34,163 nucleotides of DNA from an uncultured Eubacteriales bacterium (GCA_902767315.1 CACXHB010000102.1:1-34163); one strand, 5' to 3'. Positions 15,406 through 24,606 are shown, counted from the stretch's first letter. The notes: a model not told the origin generated them from the letters alone. Made by a program: numbers and translations.

Positions 15406-17472
15406 ATGGATGCACTGGATCGCAAAATTGTAAACTGCTTTCCCGGAAAAATCGTTCGAAAGGATCTGACGGCCCTGTTAAAGCGCGGGGCCAACGTGCC
15501 CACCTTCGTGCTGGAATACCTGCTGGGCATGTACTGCGCCACAGACGACGAGACCGCCATCGCCGCTGGGGTCGAAAAAATTCGAAAAATTCTGGCGGAA
15601 AATTACGTGCGTCCGGAGGAAAGCGAAAAAATCAAATCTCTCATTCGGGAAAGGGGCTCTTATACGGTCATTGACAAGGTTTCCGCCCATCTGGACGCCT
15701 TCAATGATTATTATGTGGCGAGATTTTCCAATCTGCAAATCGGCGAGTTCGTGATCGATAGCGAATATCCCGTCAAATTTACCAAGATTCTCATGGGTGG
15801 CATCTGGTGCATCGCCCGCATTTCCTACGACGTGGTGCAGGACGAGGACGACGGCCGGCGCAAAAAGCGGAAATTCGCTCCGGCGGATTCTCCCTTCCAC
15901 ATCGTCAGCCTGAAGCCCATTCAATTGCCCAACCTGAATCTGGAGGACATCGTTTCTCAGCGGGAAAATTTCTCCACGGAGGAGTGGATGGATCTGCTTC
16001 TGCGCAGCGAGGGCATGGAGCCGGAGGCGCTTACCGACCGGGAAAAGCTGCATTTTCTGGAGCGCATGGTGCCCCTGGTGGAGCACAACTACAACCTGTG
16101 CGAACTGGGCCCCCGGGGCACCGGCAAAAGCCATCTCTATAAGGAAATTTCCCCCTATTCCATTCTGATGAGCGGCGGGCAGACCACCACCTCCAATCTT
16201 TTCTATTCCCTGTCCTCCCATTCGGTGGGTCTGGTGGGCCATTGGGACTGCGTAGCCTTCGACGAGGTGGCGGGCATGCACTTCCGCAATCAGGACGCCA
16301 TCCAGATCATGAAGGATTACATGGCCTCCGGCTCCTTCGCCCGGGGCCGGGACCTGATCAACGCCGACGCTTCCATGGTCTTCGTGGGCAATATCAACGA
16401 TTCGGTGCAGAATCTGCTGAAAATTTCCCACCTGTTCAGCCCCTTCCCCCCGGAATTCAACAACGACAGCGCCTTTTTCGACCGCATCCATTATTACCTG
16501 CCCGGTTGGGAAATTCCCAAAATGCGCTCGGATCTTCTGACGGAAAAATACGGACTCATTACCGACTGTCTGGCGGAATTTACCCGGAGCATGCGGCGCA
16601 TGGACTACACCCATCTGCTGGACGAATATTTCCACCTGAACGGCAAATTCAACAGGCGCGACGAGATCGCCGTGCGCAAAACCATGTCCGGCCTTCTGAA
16701 GCTGCTGTTCCCGGATAAGCAGGTCACCTCCCAGGAAATCGAATGGCTGCTGAAATACGCCATCGAGGGCCGCCGCCGGGTCAAGGAGCAATTGAAGCTC
16801 ATGGCCGGCTCGGAATTTGCGGATACGGACCTGGGATATACGGACAACACCGGCACCGAATGGGTGGTCCCTGTGCCGGAACAGAGCAGCGAGACCCTGG
16901 TTCCCCCGACAAAGCTGCCGGCGGGCCACGTGTTTGCCATCGGCGCTTGTCAGGCGGACGGCGACATGGCTATCTACCGGCTGGAAAACCGGCGGATTCG
17001 GGGCAGCGGCAAGTTCGAAACCCAGGGGCTGGGCCAGAACTCCGCCCTGAGGGAAAGCATCAAGGCCGCCTGGGCCTATTTCCAGAGCAACGCAAAAAAA
17101 ATAGTCACCGGAATGCGACTGTTTGATTCCGATTATCTGCTGTATTACAACGACATTCAGAGCAAATCTCCCAGCGAGGAGGTCTCCCTGGCGGAATGGG
17201 TGGCCCTGTGCAGCGCCTGTATGGATCGCCCGGTGACCGAAGCCACAGCCATCGTGGGAGAAATCCGGCTTTCCGGCTCCATGGGCCAGGTGCACAACGT
17301 GACGGACGTCATCCGCGTGGCCAAAAACGCCGGCGCGCACCGGGTGCTGCTGCCCAGAGAGTCCATGGCCGATCTGATGCAGGTGCCCGGCGATCTGCTT
17401 TCCGCCGTTCAGCCGGTGTTTTATGTGGACCCCCTTGACGCGGCAAAAAAGGCCATGGAGATTTTCGACTGA
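15406..17472 (+). CDS. brxL: BREX ATPase BrxL (Lon-like)
   Basis: A 688-aa protein from the family-typical start (MDALDRKIVNCFPGKIVRKD). Walker A is GPRGTGKS at residues 235-242. A Walker B-type FDEVAG has D286 and E287. The region YYLPGWEIPK and the sensor-like NINDSV are typical of BrxL. The C-terminal ~150 residues resemble the Lon protease fold (VGEIRLSGSMGQVHNVTDVI, then AGAHRVLLPRE), but I cannot see a convincing catalytic Ser-Lys pair. That agrees with the view that BrxL acts as a DNA-associated AAA+ machine rather than a protease. BrxL is needed for phage exclusion but not for methylation in studied type 1 systems. The start has AGGAGG seven bases upstream, yet the frame is also open back to 15154 with another good ribosome binding site. 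Confidence 0.92.
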   Translation: MDALDRKIVNCFPGKIVRKDLTALLKRGANVPTFVLEYLLGMYCATDDETAIAAGVEKIRKILAENYVRPEESEKIKSLIRERGSYTVIDKVSAHLDAFNDYYVARFSNLQIGEFVIDSEYPVKFTKILMGGIWCIARISYDVVQDEDDGRRKKRKFAPADSPFHIVSLKPIQLPNLNLEDIVSQRENFSTEEWMDLLLRSEGMEPEALTDREKLHFLERMVPLVEHNYNLCELGPRGTGKSHLYKEISPYSILMSGGQTTTSNLFYSLSSHSVGLVGHWDCVAFDEVAGMHFRNQDAIQIMKDYMASGSFARGRDLINADASMVFVGNINDSVQNLLKISHLFSPFPPEFNNDSAFFDRIHYYLPGWEIPKMRSDLLTEKYGLITDCLAEFTRSMRRMDYTHLLDEYFHLNGKFNRRDEIAVRKTMSGLLKLLFPDKQVTSQEIEWLLKYAIEGRRRVKEQLKLMAGSEFADTDLGYTDNTGTEWVVPVPEQSSETLVPPTKLPAGHVFAIGACQADGDMAIYRLENRRIRGSGKFETQGLGQNSALRESIKAAWAYFQSNAKKIVTGMRLFDSDYLLYYNDIQSKSPSEEVSLAEWVALCSACMDRPVTEATAIVGEIRLSGSMGQVHNVTDVIRVAKNAGAHRVLLPRESMADLMQVPGDLLSAVQPVFYVDPLDAAKKAMEIFD

Positions 17473-17505
17473 CGAATTCAACCAGAATAGAAAGGTGTGA
17501 AAGGA

Positions 17506-18528
17506 ATGCTTTATTCGTGCAAGGCCTGCGGCCGGGGCTTTGATTCCAGCGAAGGGATCTTATTCTGCCCCTTTTGCGGGACAGCGTATCAGGATTCGGC
17601 CCCGGCCCAGCAGGAAACCACCACGCGCATCGTCATCGGCAGCGACAGCGAGCGCACCGTTCAGGAAAAATACTGGGAATTGACCCGGGGGGAAATCTTC
17701 GAGCTGAGGATCGCCTGGAGCGCCAAAATCCCTGATTTGAGGGATTTCGACCGGGCCCGAATCCGCGTTCCCTGGTGGGATTTTTCCTCCCGTCGCTGCA
17801 CTTCCAACGCCGAACTGGCCCGTCGCTGCGACCAACTGCTGGCGAAAATCGGCGAATATCTGCAATCCAAACAGCCCGTCCGGCCGCACCTTCCCATCGT
17901 CGATCTTCCCCAGCAAATCGAATACATCGACGCGACCTGTTCCGCCATGGAAAAGGCCCTGGGCCAGCCGGTTTCTCCCCGGCCGGTTTTCGCCTGCATG
18001 CCCCCGGAACCCGCGCAAAAAACGGAAGAATCCCCGGAGCCCTGGCGGAAGCTTTGGGAAACGGTGGAATCCGTAAAGCCCCGGCTGTACGCCCTTTCCG
18101 GGGAATACGGCCTGTTCGCCGTGCGGCCGCCCCAGGCCGAATGGATTAAGGAAAACGATGAGGAAGACGACGAAGAACTGCCCATTCTGAACCTGGAAAA
18201 ACTGAGCGCGGACCTGCTCCGGCTGTCCAGGCAGCCCTACGACCCCCTCTTTGACGACGATTGCGGCGAATTTTCCCAGCTGTTCTGGAAAAGCGTGGAG
18301 CAGCTGGCGCCGGCCGTCAACCGAATCTGCGGCCTGACCGCGCTGATCGCCCAGGAACATGCCAAAATCAGCGCCCTGGGCGATTACATGAACGCCTGGC
18401 AGGAAGGGCTGCGGTTGACCCTGGACCGGGTCTATCAGGCCCAGCGGGAAGACATGCTCACCGTCTATACCCGTGCGCAGCAGGTGCTTCAGGATGCGGC
18501 GGCGCGGCCCGACAATTCCGGGGAATAA
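17506..18528 (+). CDS. Zinc-ribbon protein of unknown function at the end of the BREX operon
   Basis: A 340-aa protein that opens with a zinc ribbon: C5, C8, C21 and C24 in the pattern CxxC-12-CxxC (SCKACG ... FCPFCG). The rest is predicted mainly helical and soluble, with a strongly acidic run at about residues 216-224 (ENDEEDDEE). I recognise no catalytic motif. The ATG at 17506 is preferred because AAAGGTG lies 8 bases upstream; a GTG at 17497 is in frame but badly spaced. It lies 33 bases after brxL in the same direction with no terminator between, so it is likely part of the operon. It is not one of the core BREX proteins, so it is either an accessory factor or an unrelated follower. It faces the next gene with only 3 bases between the two stop codons. 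Confidence 0.75.
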   Translation: MLYSCKACGRGFDSSEGILFCPFCGTAYQDSAPAQQETTTRIVIGSDSERTVQEKYWELTRGEIFELRIAWSAKIPDLRDFDRARIRVPWWDFSSRRCTSNAELARRCDQLLAKIGEYLQSKQPVRPHLPIVDLPQQIEYIDATCSAMEKALGQPVSPRPVFACMPPEPAQKTEESPEPWRKLWETVESVKPRLYALSGEYGLFAVRPPQAEWIKENDEEDDEELPILNLEKLSADLLRLSRQPYDPLFDDDCGEFSQLFWKSVEQLAPAVNRICGLTALIAQEHAKISALGDYMNAWQEGLRLTLDRVYQAQREDMLTVYTRAQQVLQDAAARPDNSGE

Positions 18529-18531
18529 TCC

Positions 18532-19671
18532 TCAACGGAAGGGCCAGCGACACAGCAGGTATCCGGGAAACGCCACCAGCACGAAAAAGGCCCAGCTGGT
18601 GAGGGTGAACACCCGCAGGAAGTTTTTCCCGTCTCCCGGATATTCCCGCACGTAGATTCGGTAATTGATCACCGAAGCCAGCGAGCCGATAATGGAGCAC
18701 AGCCCCGCGGTGTCCGCGCCGTAAATCAGCCCGGAAACATTCTCCGTAAAGGGATACAGCACGATGGTGGCCGGCACGTTGGAAATGATCTGGCTCAGGC
18801 CGATGGACCAGAAATATTCGTGCCCCGCCACGGCCCGCTTCAAAAGGGCCGCAATCTGGGGATGGGCCGCCACAGAGGATGAAAAAATAAAAAAGCACAG
18901 AAACGTGGCCAGCAGCACGTAGTCCACCTTTTTCAGCAGGCTGCGGTCCGTCAGCGCCACAACGCTCACCACCGCGGCCAGCGCCGCCGGCCACAGTCGG
19001 GTCCGGCTCACGATCACCGCGATCACCAGCGCAAACAGCGCCCCGTAAATTCGCCGGCGCGCCTTCCCCCGGGAGCGTTCCGCCCCCTTCTCTGGGGAAC
19101 AGACCGCCGGCTCGCGTACGTTTTTGCGAAACAGGAAAAACACAAACCCCACCAGCAGCCCGGCGGACAGGACGCACAGCGGCAGCATATGCAGTATAAA
19201 CCGCCCCGCGCTGATCTCCAGCTGCCCATACAGAAACAGATTCTGGGGGCTGCCGAAGGGCGTTAAAAGGGAGCCTCGCACCGCGGCGATGTTCTCCATG
19301 GAAATCACCGGCAGCAGATAGCGCTCCTTGCCTCCCTGACGGAAAAGCTGAATCGTCAGCGGCACAAAAATAATCAGCGATACGTCGTTGGTCACAAACA
19401 TCGAGGAAAAGAACACCCCAAAAATCAGAAAAATCGCCAGCGCCGGCATGGTTTTCAGCCGGGCGGCCAGGGCCTCCACCGGCCGCAGCAGGTTTTCCTG
19501 CTTCACGCCCTCCAACACGCACAGCATCATCATCAAATTCCCCAGGGTGCGCCAGTCGATCTCCATCAGCCGCGCCGGGGTAAAGGGCGTAATCGTCAGC
19601 GCCACCGCCGCCGCCAGCAGCGACAGCGTCAGCATTTTCTCCCGCCAGAAAAAGCCCGCGATTCTTTTCAT
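18532..19671 (-). CDS. SLC13/ArsB-type anion permease
   Basis: A 379-aa integral membrane protein with about ten hydrophobic segments. It carries the two re-entrant-loop signatures of the citrate/ArsB/NhaD permease superfamily: SSMFVTNDVSLIIFVPL near residue 90 and LLTPFGSPQNLFLY near residue 140. A second repeat, SNVPATIVLYPF, lies near residue 290. Members move anions such as citrate, arsenite or other dicarboxylates; the substrate cannot be told from sequence. The start at 19671 (MKRIAGFFWREK) follows AAGGAAG at good spacing; the frame also opens 7 codons upstream at 19692 without a clear site. No arsR or arsC neighbour is seen, so an arsenite role has no support here. It is convergent with the zinc-ribbon gene and divergent from the DUF975 gene. 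Confidence 0.8.
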   Translation of the reverse strand: MKRIAGFFWREKMLTLSLLAAAVALTITPFTPARLMEIDWRTLGNLMMMLCVLEGVKQENLLRPVEALAARLKTMPALAIFLIFGVFFSSMFVTNDVSLIIFVPLTIQLFRQGGKERYLLPVISMENIAAVRGSLLTPFGSPQNLFLYGQLEISAGRFILHMLPLCVLSAGLLVGFVFFLFRKNVREPAVCSPEKGAERSRGKARRRIYGALFALVIAVIVSRTRLWPAALAAVVSVVALTDRSLLKKVDYVLLATFLCFFIFSSSVAAHPQIAALLKRAVAGHEYFWSIGLSQIISNVPATIVLYPFTENVSGLIYGADTAGLCSIIGSLASVINYRIYVREYPGDGKNFLRVFTLTSWAFFVLVAFPGYLLCRWPFR

Positions 19672-19722
19672 ATGCACGCTTCCTTGTATCAAAAAATGAG
19701 ATTCCCGCAGTGAATCCCATTA

Positions 19723-19728
19723 ATTATA
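19723..19728 (-). promoter_or_regulatory. Possible -10 element for the permease gene
   Basis: On the minus strand a perfect TATAAT occurs about 52 bases before the permease start. The -35 position holds only TTTTCC, so this is a weak call. An imperfect dyad (GGGATTC ... GGGAATC) lies just downstream. Confidence 0.3.
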
Positions 19729-19767
19729 TCGCGCCCCTTCCGGAAGGAAAAGACCCGCAAGCTTTCC

Positions 19768-19796
19768 TTTACAAAAAAACAATCCTGCATTACAAT
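19768..19796 (+). promoter_or_regulatory. Sigma-70 promoter of the DUF975 gene
   Basis: TTTACA (19768-19773), a 17-base spacer and TACAAT (19791-19796). The start codon follows 47 bases downstream behind AAAGGAGG. No operator-like repeat is obvious. Confidence 0.65.
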
Positions 19797-19843
19797 AGAT
19801 ATACAACCCCGTTACCCCCGCAGACGCAAAGGAGGAACATCGC

Positions 19844-20632
19844 ATGTACAGAGCGCGCCATTTCCGCTGGATCGCCCGCCAGGCCCTGAAGGGCTTTTGG
19901 GCGCTCACCATCGGGATCACCCTGGTTGCCTCCCTTTTGGGCGGCACGGTCGTCTCCAGTTCCGGAACTTCTTCCGGCGGCTTTCATTTCCGGTTCAACG
20001 TCAATCTCTCCCAGCCCTCGAGTTCCGGCCTGCCCCTGAGGCAATCCAGTGAATTTCCCTCGGCTGCTGCTCTGCGCGACTTGCTGGAATCGCTGGTTTC
20101 CTCTCCCTTCTTTATCTCCCTAATGATCTTTTTCGGTCTCATCGCCCTTGTGCTGCTGGTGATCGGCGGGGCGGTTGAACTGGGGCTGAAGCGATACAAT
20201 CTGGATCTGCTGACCCGGGAAAACGCCCCGGCCTTCCGCACGCTCTTTTCCCGGTTCTCCATCTGGGGCAAGGCCCTCGGCCTGCGGCTCATGACCGGCC
20301 TGCTGATTTTCCTCTGGACGCTGCTGCTGATTATTCCCGGGATCATTGCGGCCTACCGTTATGCCCTCGCGCCCTATCTGATGGCGGAAAATCCCGATAT
20401 GGGCATTTGGGAGGCCATCGACCGCTCCAAGGCCCTGATGCAGGGCAACAAAGCGCGGCTGTTCTGGCTGCAGCTGAGCTTTATCGGCTGGCGGCTGCTC
20501 TCCGGGCTGACGCTGGGCGTCGGCGCCCTCTGGCTCTGCCCCTATATGAACGCCGCCGACGCGGCCTTCTATCTGGAGGTCACCGGCCGCGCCAACGCCA
20601 TGCCCCAGCCGGAGCTTTCGCCCGATCCGTAA
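19844..20632 (+). CDS. DUF975 family membrane protein
   Basis: A 262-aa membrane protein. The C-terminal half is the DUF975 pattern: YRYALAPYLMAENPDMGIWEAIDRSKALM, then QLSFIGWRLLSGLTLGVGALWLCPY. Hydrophobic segments lie at about residues 15-35, 92-118, 150-172 and 205-235. A serine/glycine-rich stretch (SSSGTSSGG) links the first two and is probably outside the membrane. The family is widespread in Bacillota and its function is unknown. The ATG at 19844 has an ideal AAAGGAGG and lies 47 bases behind a good promoter; a strong terminator follows 18 bases after the stop. It therefore appears to be a single-gene unit. Confidence 0.85.
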   Translation: MYRARHFRWIARQALKGFWALTIGITLVASLLGGTVVSSSGTSSGGFHFRFNVNLSQPSSSGLPLRQSSEFPSAAALRDLLESLVSSPFFISLMIFFGLIALVLLVIGGAVELGLKRYNLDLLTRENAPAFRTLFSRFSIWGKALGLRLMTGLLIFLWTLLLIIPGIIAAYRYALAPYLMAENPDMGIWEAIDRSKALMQGNKARLFWLQLSFIGWRLLSGLTLGVGALWLCPYMNAADAAFYLEVTGRANAMPQPELSPDP

Positions 20633-20649
20633 TCTCCTTTTCCATACGT

Positions 20650-20695
20650 CAGCCGCCTTTCCTTCCCGCGGAAGTCGAAAGGCGGCTGTTTTTTT
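20650..20695 (+). terminator. Rho-independent terminator after the DUF975 gene
   Basis: A perfect 12-bp stem (CAGCCGCCTTTC at 20650-20661 with GAAAGGCGGCTG at 20677-20688) around a 15-base loop, followed at once by seven T. It lies 18 bases after the DUF975 stop. On the minus strand it would lie just beyond the ABC gene ending at 20725, but no T-run follows in that direction. Confidence 0.9.
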
Positions 20696-20724
20696 CGATT
20701 AACGCGGCGGCGGCCTGCCTGTGC

Positions 20725-22425
20725 TCATGCTCCGCAGGGCAGCAGCACGCCGTCTTCCATCCTGAAAACCTGGTCCACATCGTTCATTGTGCTCACACGA
20801 TGGGTCGCCATGATGACCAGTACGCCGCTGCGAGCGATGCTTTGCAGATTTTTCAGGATTTCGGCTTCGTTCAGCGCATCCAGCGACGCCGTGGGTTCGT
20901 CCAGCAGCAGCACGGCGGTATTGCCCACCAGCCCCCGGGCAATGAGAATCCGCTGTCGTTCGCCGCCCGAAAGCAACTTCCCGGCTTCTCCGGCGTTTGT
21001 TCGATACTGATCGGGAAGGCGCTCGATGAAGTCGTCGACCTGGGCCATTCTGGCCGCCTGCCGGGCCTGCGACAGCTGCCCGTCCTGCGCGTCTCCCAGG
21101 CCGAGCAGAATGTTTTCGCCGATGCTCGCGTCAAACAGCGCCGTTTCCTGGGGCACGAAACGCACATACCTCCGCCAGGCACGAAAGCTGTGGGCCTCCT
21201 GACGGCAATCTCCAAGGGCAACCGTTCCCGCCGACGGCGCATACAATCCCATCATCACCCGCAAAAGCGTGCTTTTTCCGCAGCCGCTGGGCCCGACAAT
21301 GGCGTAAAACCGCCCGGCCTCGAACGAAGCGTTCACGCCCCGCAGCACTTCCCGCCCGGCATAGTCAAAATGTAAATCGCTCACTGTCAGCGCGGCCCCG
21401 GGAGCGGGCTGCATCTCCGGCAGTCCTTCCCGCCGGTCCTGCTGCGGTTGATCCAGCACTTCAAACGCCCGCCGGGCGCTTACCAGCGATTCCTGACCCC
21501 CGTTGAGATTTGCGCCCAGGTTGCTGATGGTCGTCTGCAGCACGCATGCCAGCTGCGCGGCAAACACCAGATCCGGCAGGGAGAAGGATTTGATTTTCAG
21601 CATGGCGCATCCCAGCAGCAGCGTGCCCGTATAGCCCAGCCATCTGGAAATATCCCTGACCGCGCCCTGTCTGCATTCCAGTTTTGCCAGAGCCAGCCGT
21701 CCCTGAAACAGTGCGCCGCAGACGCGCCGAAACGCGCCGAGCATCGCGCCGCATAGCCCGTAGTTTTTCACAATCTCCAAGCCGTTGTACTGGTCGGCAA
21801 ATTCCTCCAGCATGTCCGCCTGGGCCTGAGCCGCCCGGGCCGCTCTGTTCTGCACTTCCGGCGCCATTTTCAGATGCACCAGCAGCTCTATCACCCCGCC
21901 TGCCGTAAGGGGAATCAGCAAAATGGGATCCAGCCGGATGAACACGATCAATACGCCAATTCCCGCTACATAGGGTAAAAACCAGTTGCTCAGGCCAAAG
22001 CTGATCAAATTGTCGGCCGTTCCCGCGTCCTCATCCAGCCTCGACTGAATCTGCGCCGTGTGGTCGAAGGCCCCCGCCGCGCCCATCTGCGCCCCGTAAC
22101 AGGCGCGCATCATCGCCTCCCGCAGCTTCATTGTGCTCTGGGCGGAGATATACTGCATGCCATAAAATCCGAACCCCAGGGAAGCGGCAAATATGGAAAA
22201 CTGCACGGCAAACGTCGCCACCGGAACCAGCGCGTTTCCCCCGTAAAGCAATGCGTTCAGCAGATTTCGTGTGCAGTTTGCCACCAGATAATTGGCAAAG
22301 AAATTCTGCACAACATAGCACAGAAACGCAAACACATAGAAGACCCGGTCTCGCAGGTCAAGGAAGGAAAACATGCGGACGGTAATCTGAAACACGTCCG
22401 AAAAAATCTTCAGAGTTTTTCTCAT
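20725..22425 (-). CDS. ABC half-exporter (membrane domain fused to ATPase)
   Basis: A 566-aa protein: an N-terminal six-helix ABC exporter membrane domain (about residues 20-310) and a C-terminal ATPase domain. Walker A is GPSGCGKST near residue 378, the signature is LLSGGERQRI, Walker B is VLLLDEPTASLD, and the switch histidine lies in IMATHR. All ATPase motifs are canonical. It overlaps the end of the next half-exporter's ribosome-binding region (that gene's TAG is followed directly by this ATG at 22425), so the two are coupled and probably form a heterodimer. The substrate is unknown; such pairs export drugs, peptides or lipids. Because the partner gene carries a stop codon, this subunit may now be alone. 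Confidence 0.88.
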   Translation of the reverse strand: MRKTLKIFSDVFQITVRMFSFLDLRDRVFYVFAFLCYVVQNFFANYLVANCTRNLLNALLYGGNALVPVATFAVQFSIFAASLGFGFYGMQYISAQSTMKLREAMMRACYGAQMGAAGAFDHTAQIQSRLDEDAGTADNLISFGLSNWFLPYVAGIGVLIVFIRLDPILLIPLTAGGVIELLVHLKMAPEVQNRAARAAQAQADMLEEFADQYNGLEIVKNYGLCGAMLGAFRRVCGALFQGRLALAKLECRQGAVRDISRWLGYTGTLLLGCAMLKIKSFSLPDLVFAAQLACVLQTTISNLGANLNGGQESLVSARRAFEVLDQPQQDRREGLPEMQPAPGAALTVSDLHFDYAGREVLRGVNASFEAGRFYAIVGPSGCGKSTLLRVMMGLYAPSAGTVALGDCRQEAHSFRAWRRYVRFVPQETALFDASIGENILLGLGDAQDGQLSQARQAARMAQVDDFIERLPDQYRTNAGEAGKLLSGGERQRILIARGLVGNTAVLLLDEPTASLDALNEAEILKNLQSIARSGVLVIMATHRVSTMNDVDQVFRMEDGVLLPCGA

Positions 22426-24150
22426 CTATTTCGCCTCCCCCGCGTCAATCAGCCTTCTATACAGCTCCGATCTGGCCAGCAATTCCGCGTGGGTGCCCGC
22501 GTCGATCACGCGCCCTTCCTGCATCACGCAGATTCTGTCAAAGCGCTCCATCCCGGCCAGACGATGGGTCACCTGTACCACCGCCGCGTCGCAGGCGAGA
22601 ACTCGGGCCTGCAATTTCTCCGCCACGTCGCTTTCGATTGCGGAAAACGGTTCGTCTAACAGCATCAGCCGCGCCCCGCGGGCAAAGGCCCGGGCCAGCC
22701 CGATTCTTTGCCGCTGCCCCTGGGACAATTCCCGTGCGCCCTGGCCTATGCTGCGATTTTCCCGGGCCAGGTCCCCGATTTCCGCCAGTTCCGCGGCTTT
22801 CATGGCCGCTTCCTGCGAAATCCCCGATTCCGGCGAAAGAATAATATTGCTGAGAATATCGCCGGGAAAGAGCACCGGATCCTGGGGCGCCATTACAATC
22901 TGTCTGCGCAGCGCATCCAGCGACCACTCGCCATAATCATGCCCCGCCAGGGCAATGCTACCGCTTTCCGGCGGATACATTCCTTCCAATAATTTTAAGA
23001 CCGTGCTCTTGCCCGCGCCACTGGGGCCCACCAGCGCGATTTTCTCCCCTGCGCCAATGGTAAGATTCATATCACGAAGGCCAAACGGACGCTGTGACGG
23101 CTCGGAATCCTTCTGCGCGTCTCCCGCGCCGTAGGAAAAGGAGACGTTTCGAATCCATACCAACGCCGCACCATCGTCGATCTCGAATGCCGCGCCGCCG
23201 GTTCGTTCCTCTGGCAATTCCCAAATTTCCATTAACCGCCGCGCCCCCGCAAAGGCGCTGCGCATGGATTGAAAGGAGCTGAACATATTTACCAGGAATG
23301 CAGAAAAGGGTTCCGCCAGAACGATATAACTCAGCAGATCCGGCAATGAAATCCGGTTTCGCGATACCAGCCATCCACCGCCGCCAAACAGAAATAATTG
23401 CGGCAGAACGCCCATCACGCCGCCAAGGGGCAGCTGGAACGAATATGCCTTGACAAAACGCAAAAATGCGTCCCGACTTTTCTGAAGTTTTGAACGGTAC
23501 TGGCGATACATGAAATTTTCGATCCCAAAAATGCGCACGTTTTCGCGCTGAACCAACATGCTCTGCTGCAGACTGCCCAGTTCTCCCTGGGCCTGCATCA
23601 TCTGCGCCTATTTTTCTTCCAGGGGCAGCGTAATTTTTGCCTGCAGCCAGATTATGAAAGGATAGAACGCCAACAGCAGCAAAGTCAGCCCCGCGTTGAT
23701 GGAAAACAGATAGCCGCCGATGATTCCAAATTCCAGCAAATGCCCAAAGATTTCCGGCCACAATTCCCCAAAAGCCTGGGCAGTCACTTCTACGCTGCTT
23801 TGCATGCGCGTGAGCAGATCGCCCGAGCGCAGTTTTTCCAGGGCCCGCACATCGCAGCGATACAGTGCCTCCATCGTGCGAACACGCAGTCTGCCGGCGG
23901 CGCCGTCTGCGACAATGGTCTTCAGCATTTTCGCTCCCCATGCGGCAGCCGCCTGACCCAGCGCCACGGCAAGGGATACGCACAGCAGCCGGGGCAGTTC
24001 CCCAAGCGCCTGTTCTATCATGACGCCTGCAATGCGCCCCACCAGATATCCAGCCATCAGCTGCAGCAGTACCTTGGGGAACATCGCCAGACAGCGCGCA
24101 ATGAAGTACTTGCGTATTTCCCCTATGGCGCTAAATAACTTTCGAAACAT
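22426..24150 (-). pseudogene. ABC half-exporter interrupted by one in-frame TAG
   Basis: Read as one frame this is a full ABC half-exporter of about 574 codons. It starts at 24150 (MFRKLFSAIGEIRKYF, behind a G-rich GGGGGGA site). At 23608-23610 a TAG codon follows LLLAFYPFIIWLQAKITLPLEEK, and the same frame continues with AQMMQAQGELGSL, the normal continuation of the membrane domain. One C-to-T change from CAG (Gln) would explain it. The downstream part holds an intact ATPase domain: GPSGAGKST near codon 373, the unusual signature ELSQGQRQRIGL, LMLLDEPFSAIES with an altered D-loop, and VTHRL. It ends in TAG, as do neighbouring genes, so TAG is a working stop here. Restart at the ATG at 23601 would give an ATPase piece with only part of the membrane domain. 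A base-call error in the assembly remains possible. Confidence 0.8.
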
Positions 24151-24205
24151 TCCCATTCCCCCCGCGCACGCAATATTACAATTTATTCGCCCCATCTTTT
24201 CTTAT

Positions 24206-24234
24206 ATTATATATAGCCCAATTATTTCTGTCAA
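24206..24234 (-). promoter_or_regulatory. Consensus sigma-70 promoter for the downstream ABC pair
   Basis: On the minus strand TTGACA (24229-24234) and TATAAT (24206-24211) are separated by exactly 17 bases: a perfect consensus match. It reads toward the start at 24150, with about 55 bases to the ATG. It abuts the end of the decayed IS200/IS605 gene at 24242. Such a promoter should be strong unless repressed. Confidence 0.85.
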
Positions 24235-24241
24235 TTTGTAT

Positions 24242-24590
24242 TCAACATCCAGAGTTCTGTTTCCCCGTAAACGGGTCGATCAACTCTTTCATGCTGATCT
24301 GGTCGTTCATTCTATCGTCCTGTAGCTGATTCTTGATGTATTCTTTTATCGCACCTTCATACTTTCCTACCGTATCTACGTAATATCCTCTGCACCAGAA
24401 GTGCCGATTTCCATTCTTATACTTCAGGTCTGCATGTCGATCAAATATCATCAGACTACTTTTGCTCTTCAGATGCCCCATAAACGCCGCCACGCTCAAA
24501 TGGGGCGGGATCACTGCCAACATGTTGTAACTGCCTGTAGATTATCTGTCTGCGATATTTCGGCGCAAATTTTTCTCGCAGTTGCCAGAC
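24242..24590 (-). pseudogene. Decayed IS200/IS605-family transposase (tnpA)
   Basis: The C-terminal ~85 residues are clear Y1 transposase: IPPHLSVAAFMGHLKSKSSL, MIFDRHADLKYKNGNRHFWC, RGYYVDTVGKYEGAIKEYI, ending DPFTGK. Upstream, in another frame at about 24550-24590, the N-terminal motif KFAPKYRRQIIY is still readable. The roughly 40 residues between them, which should hold the HUH metal-binding motif, are deleted, and the frames do not join. The element is therefore dead. No tnpB is present. It sits between the two ABC transcription units. Confidence 0.85.
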
Positions 24591-24606
24591 CGTTTATTCG
24601 GCACAC

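Noticed and set aside
23608-23610. TAG as a recoded sense codon (Gln or Pyl) in the ABC exporter
   Set aside because: TAG ends this same gene and several neighbours at family-typical C-termini (22426, 24763, 26370, 31425), so it works as a stop in this genome.
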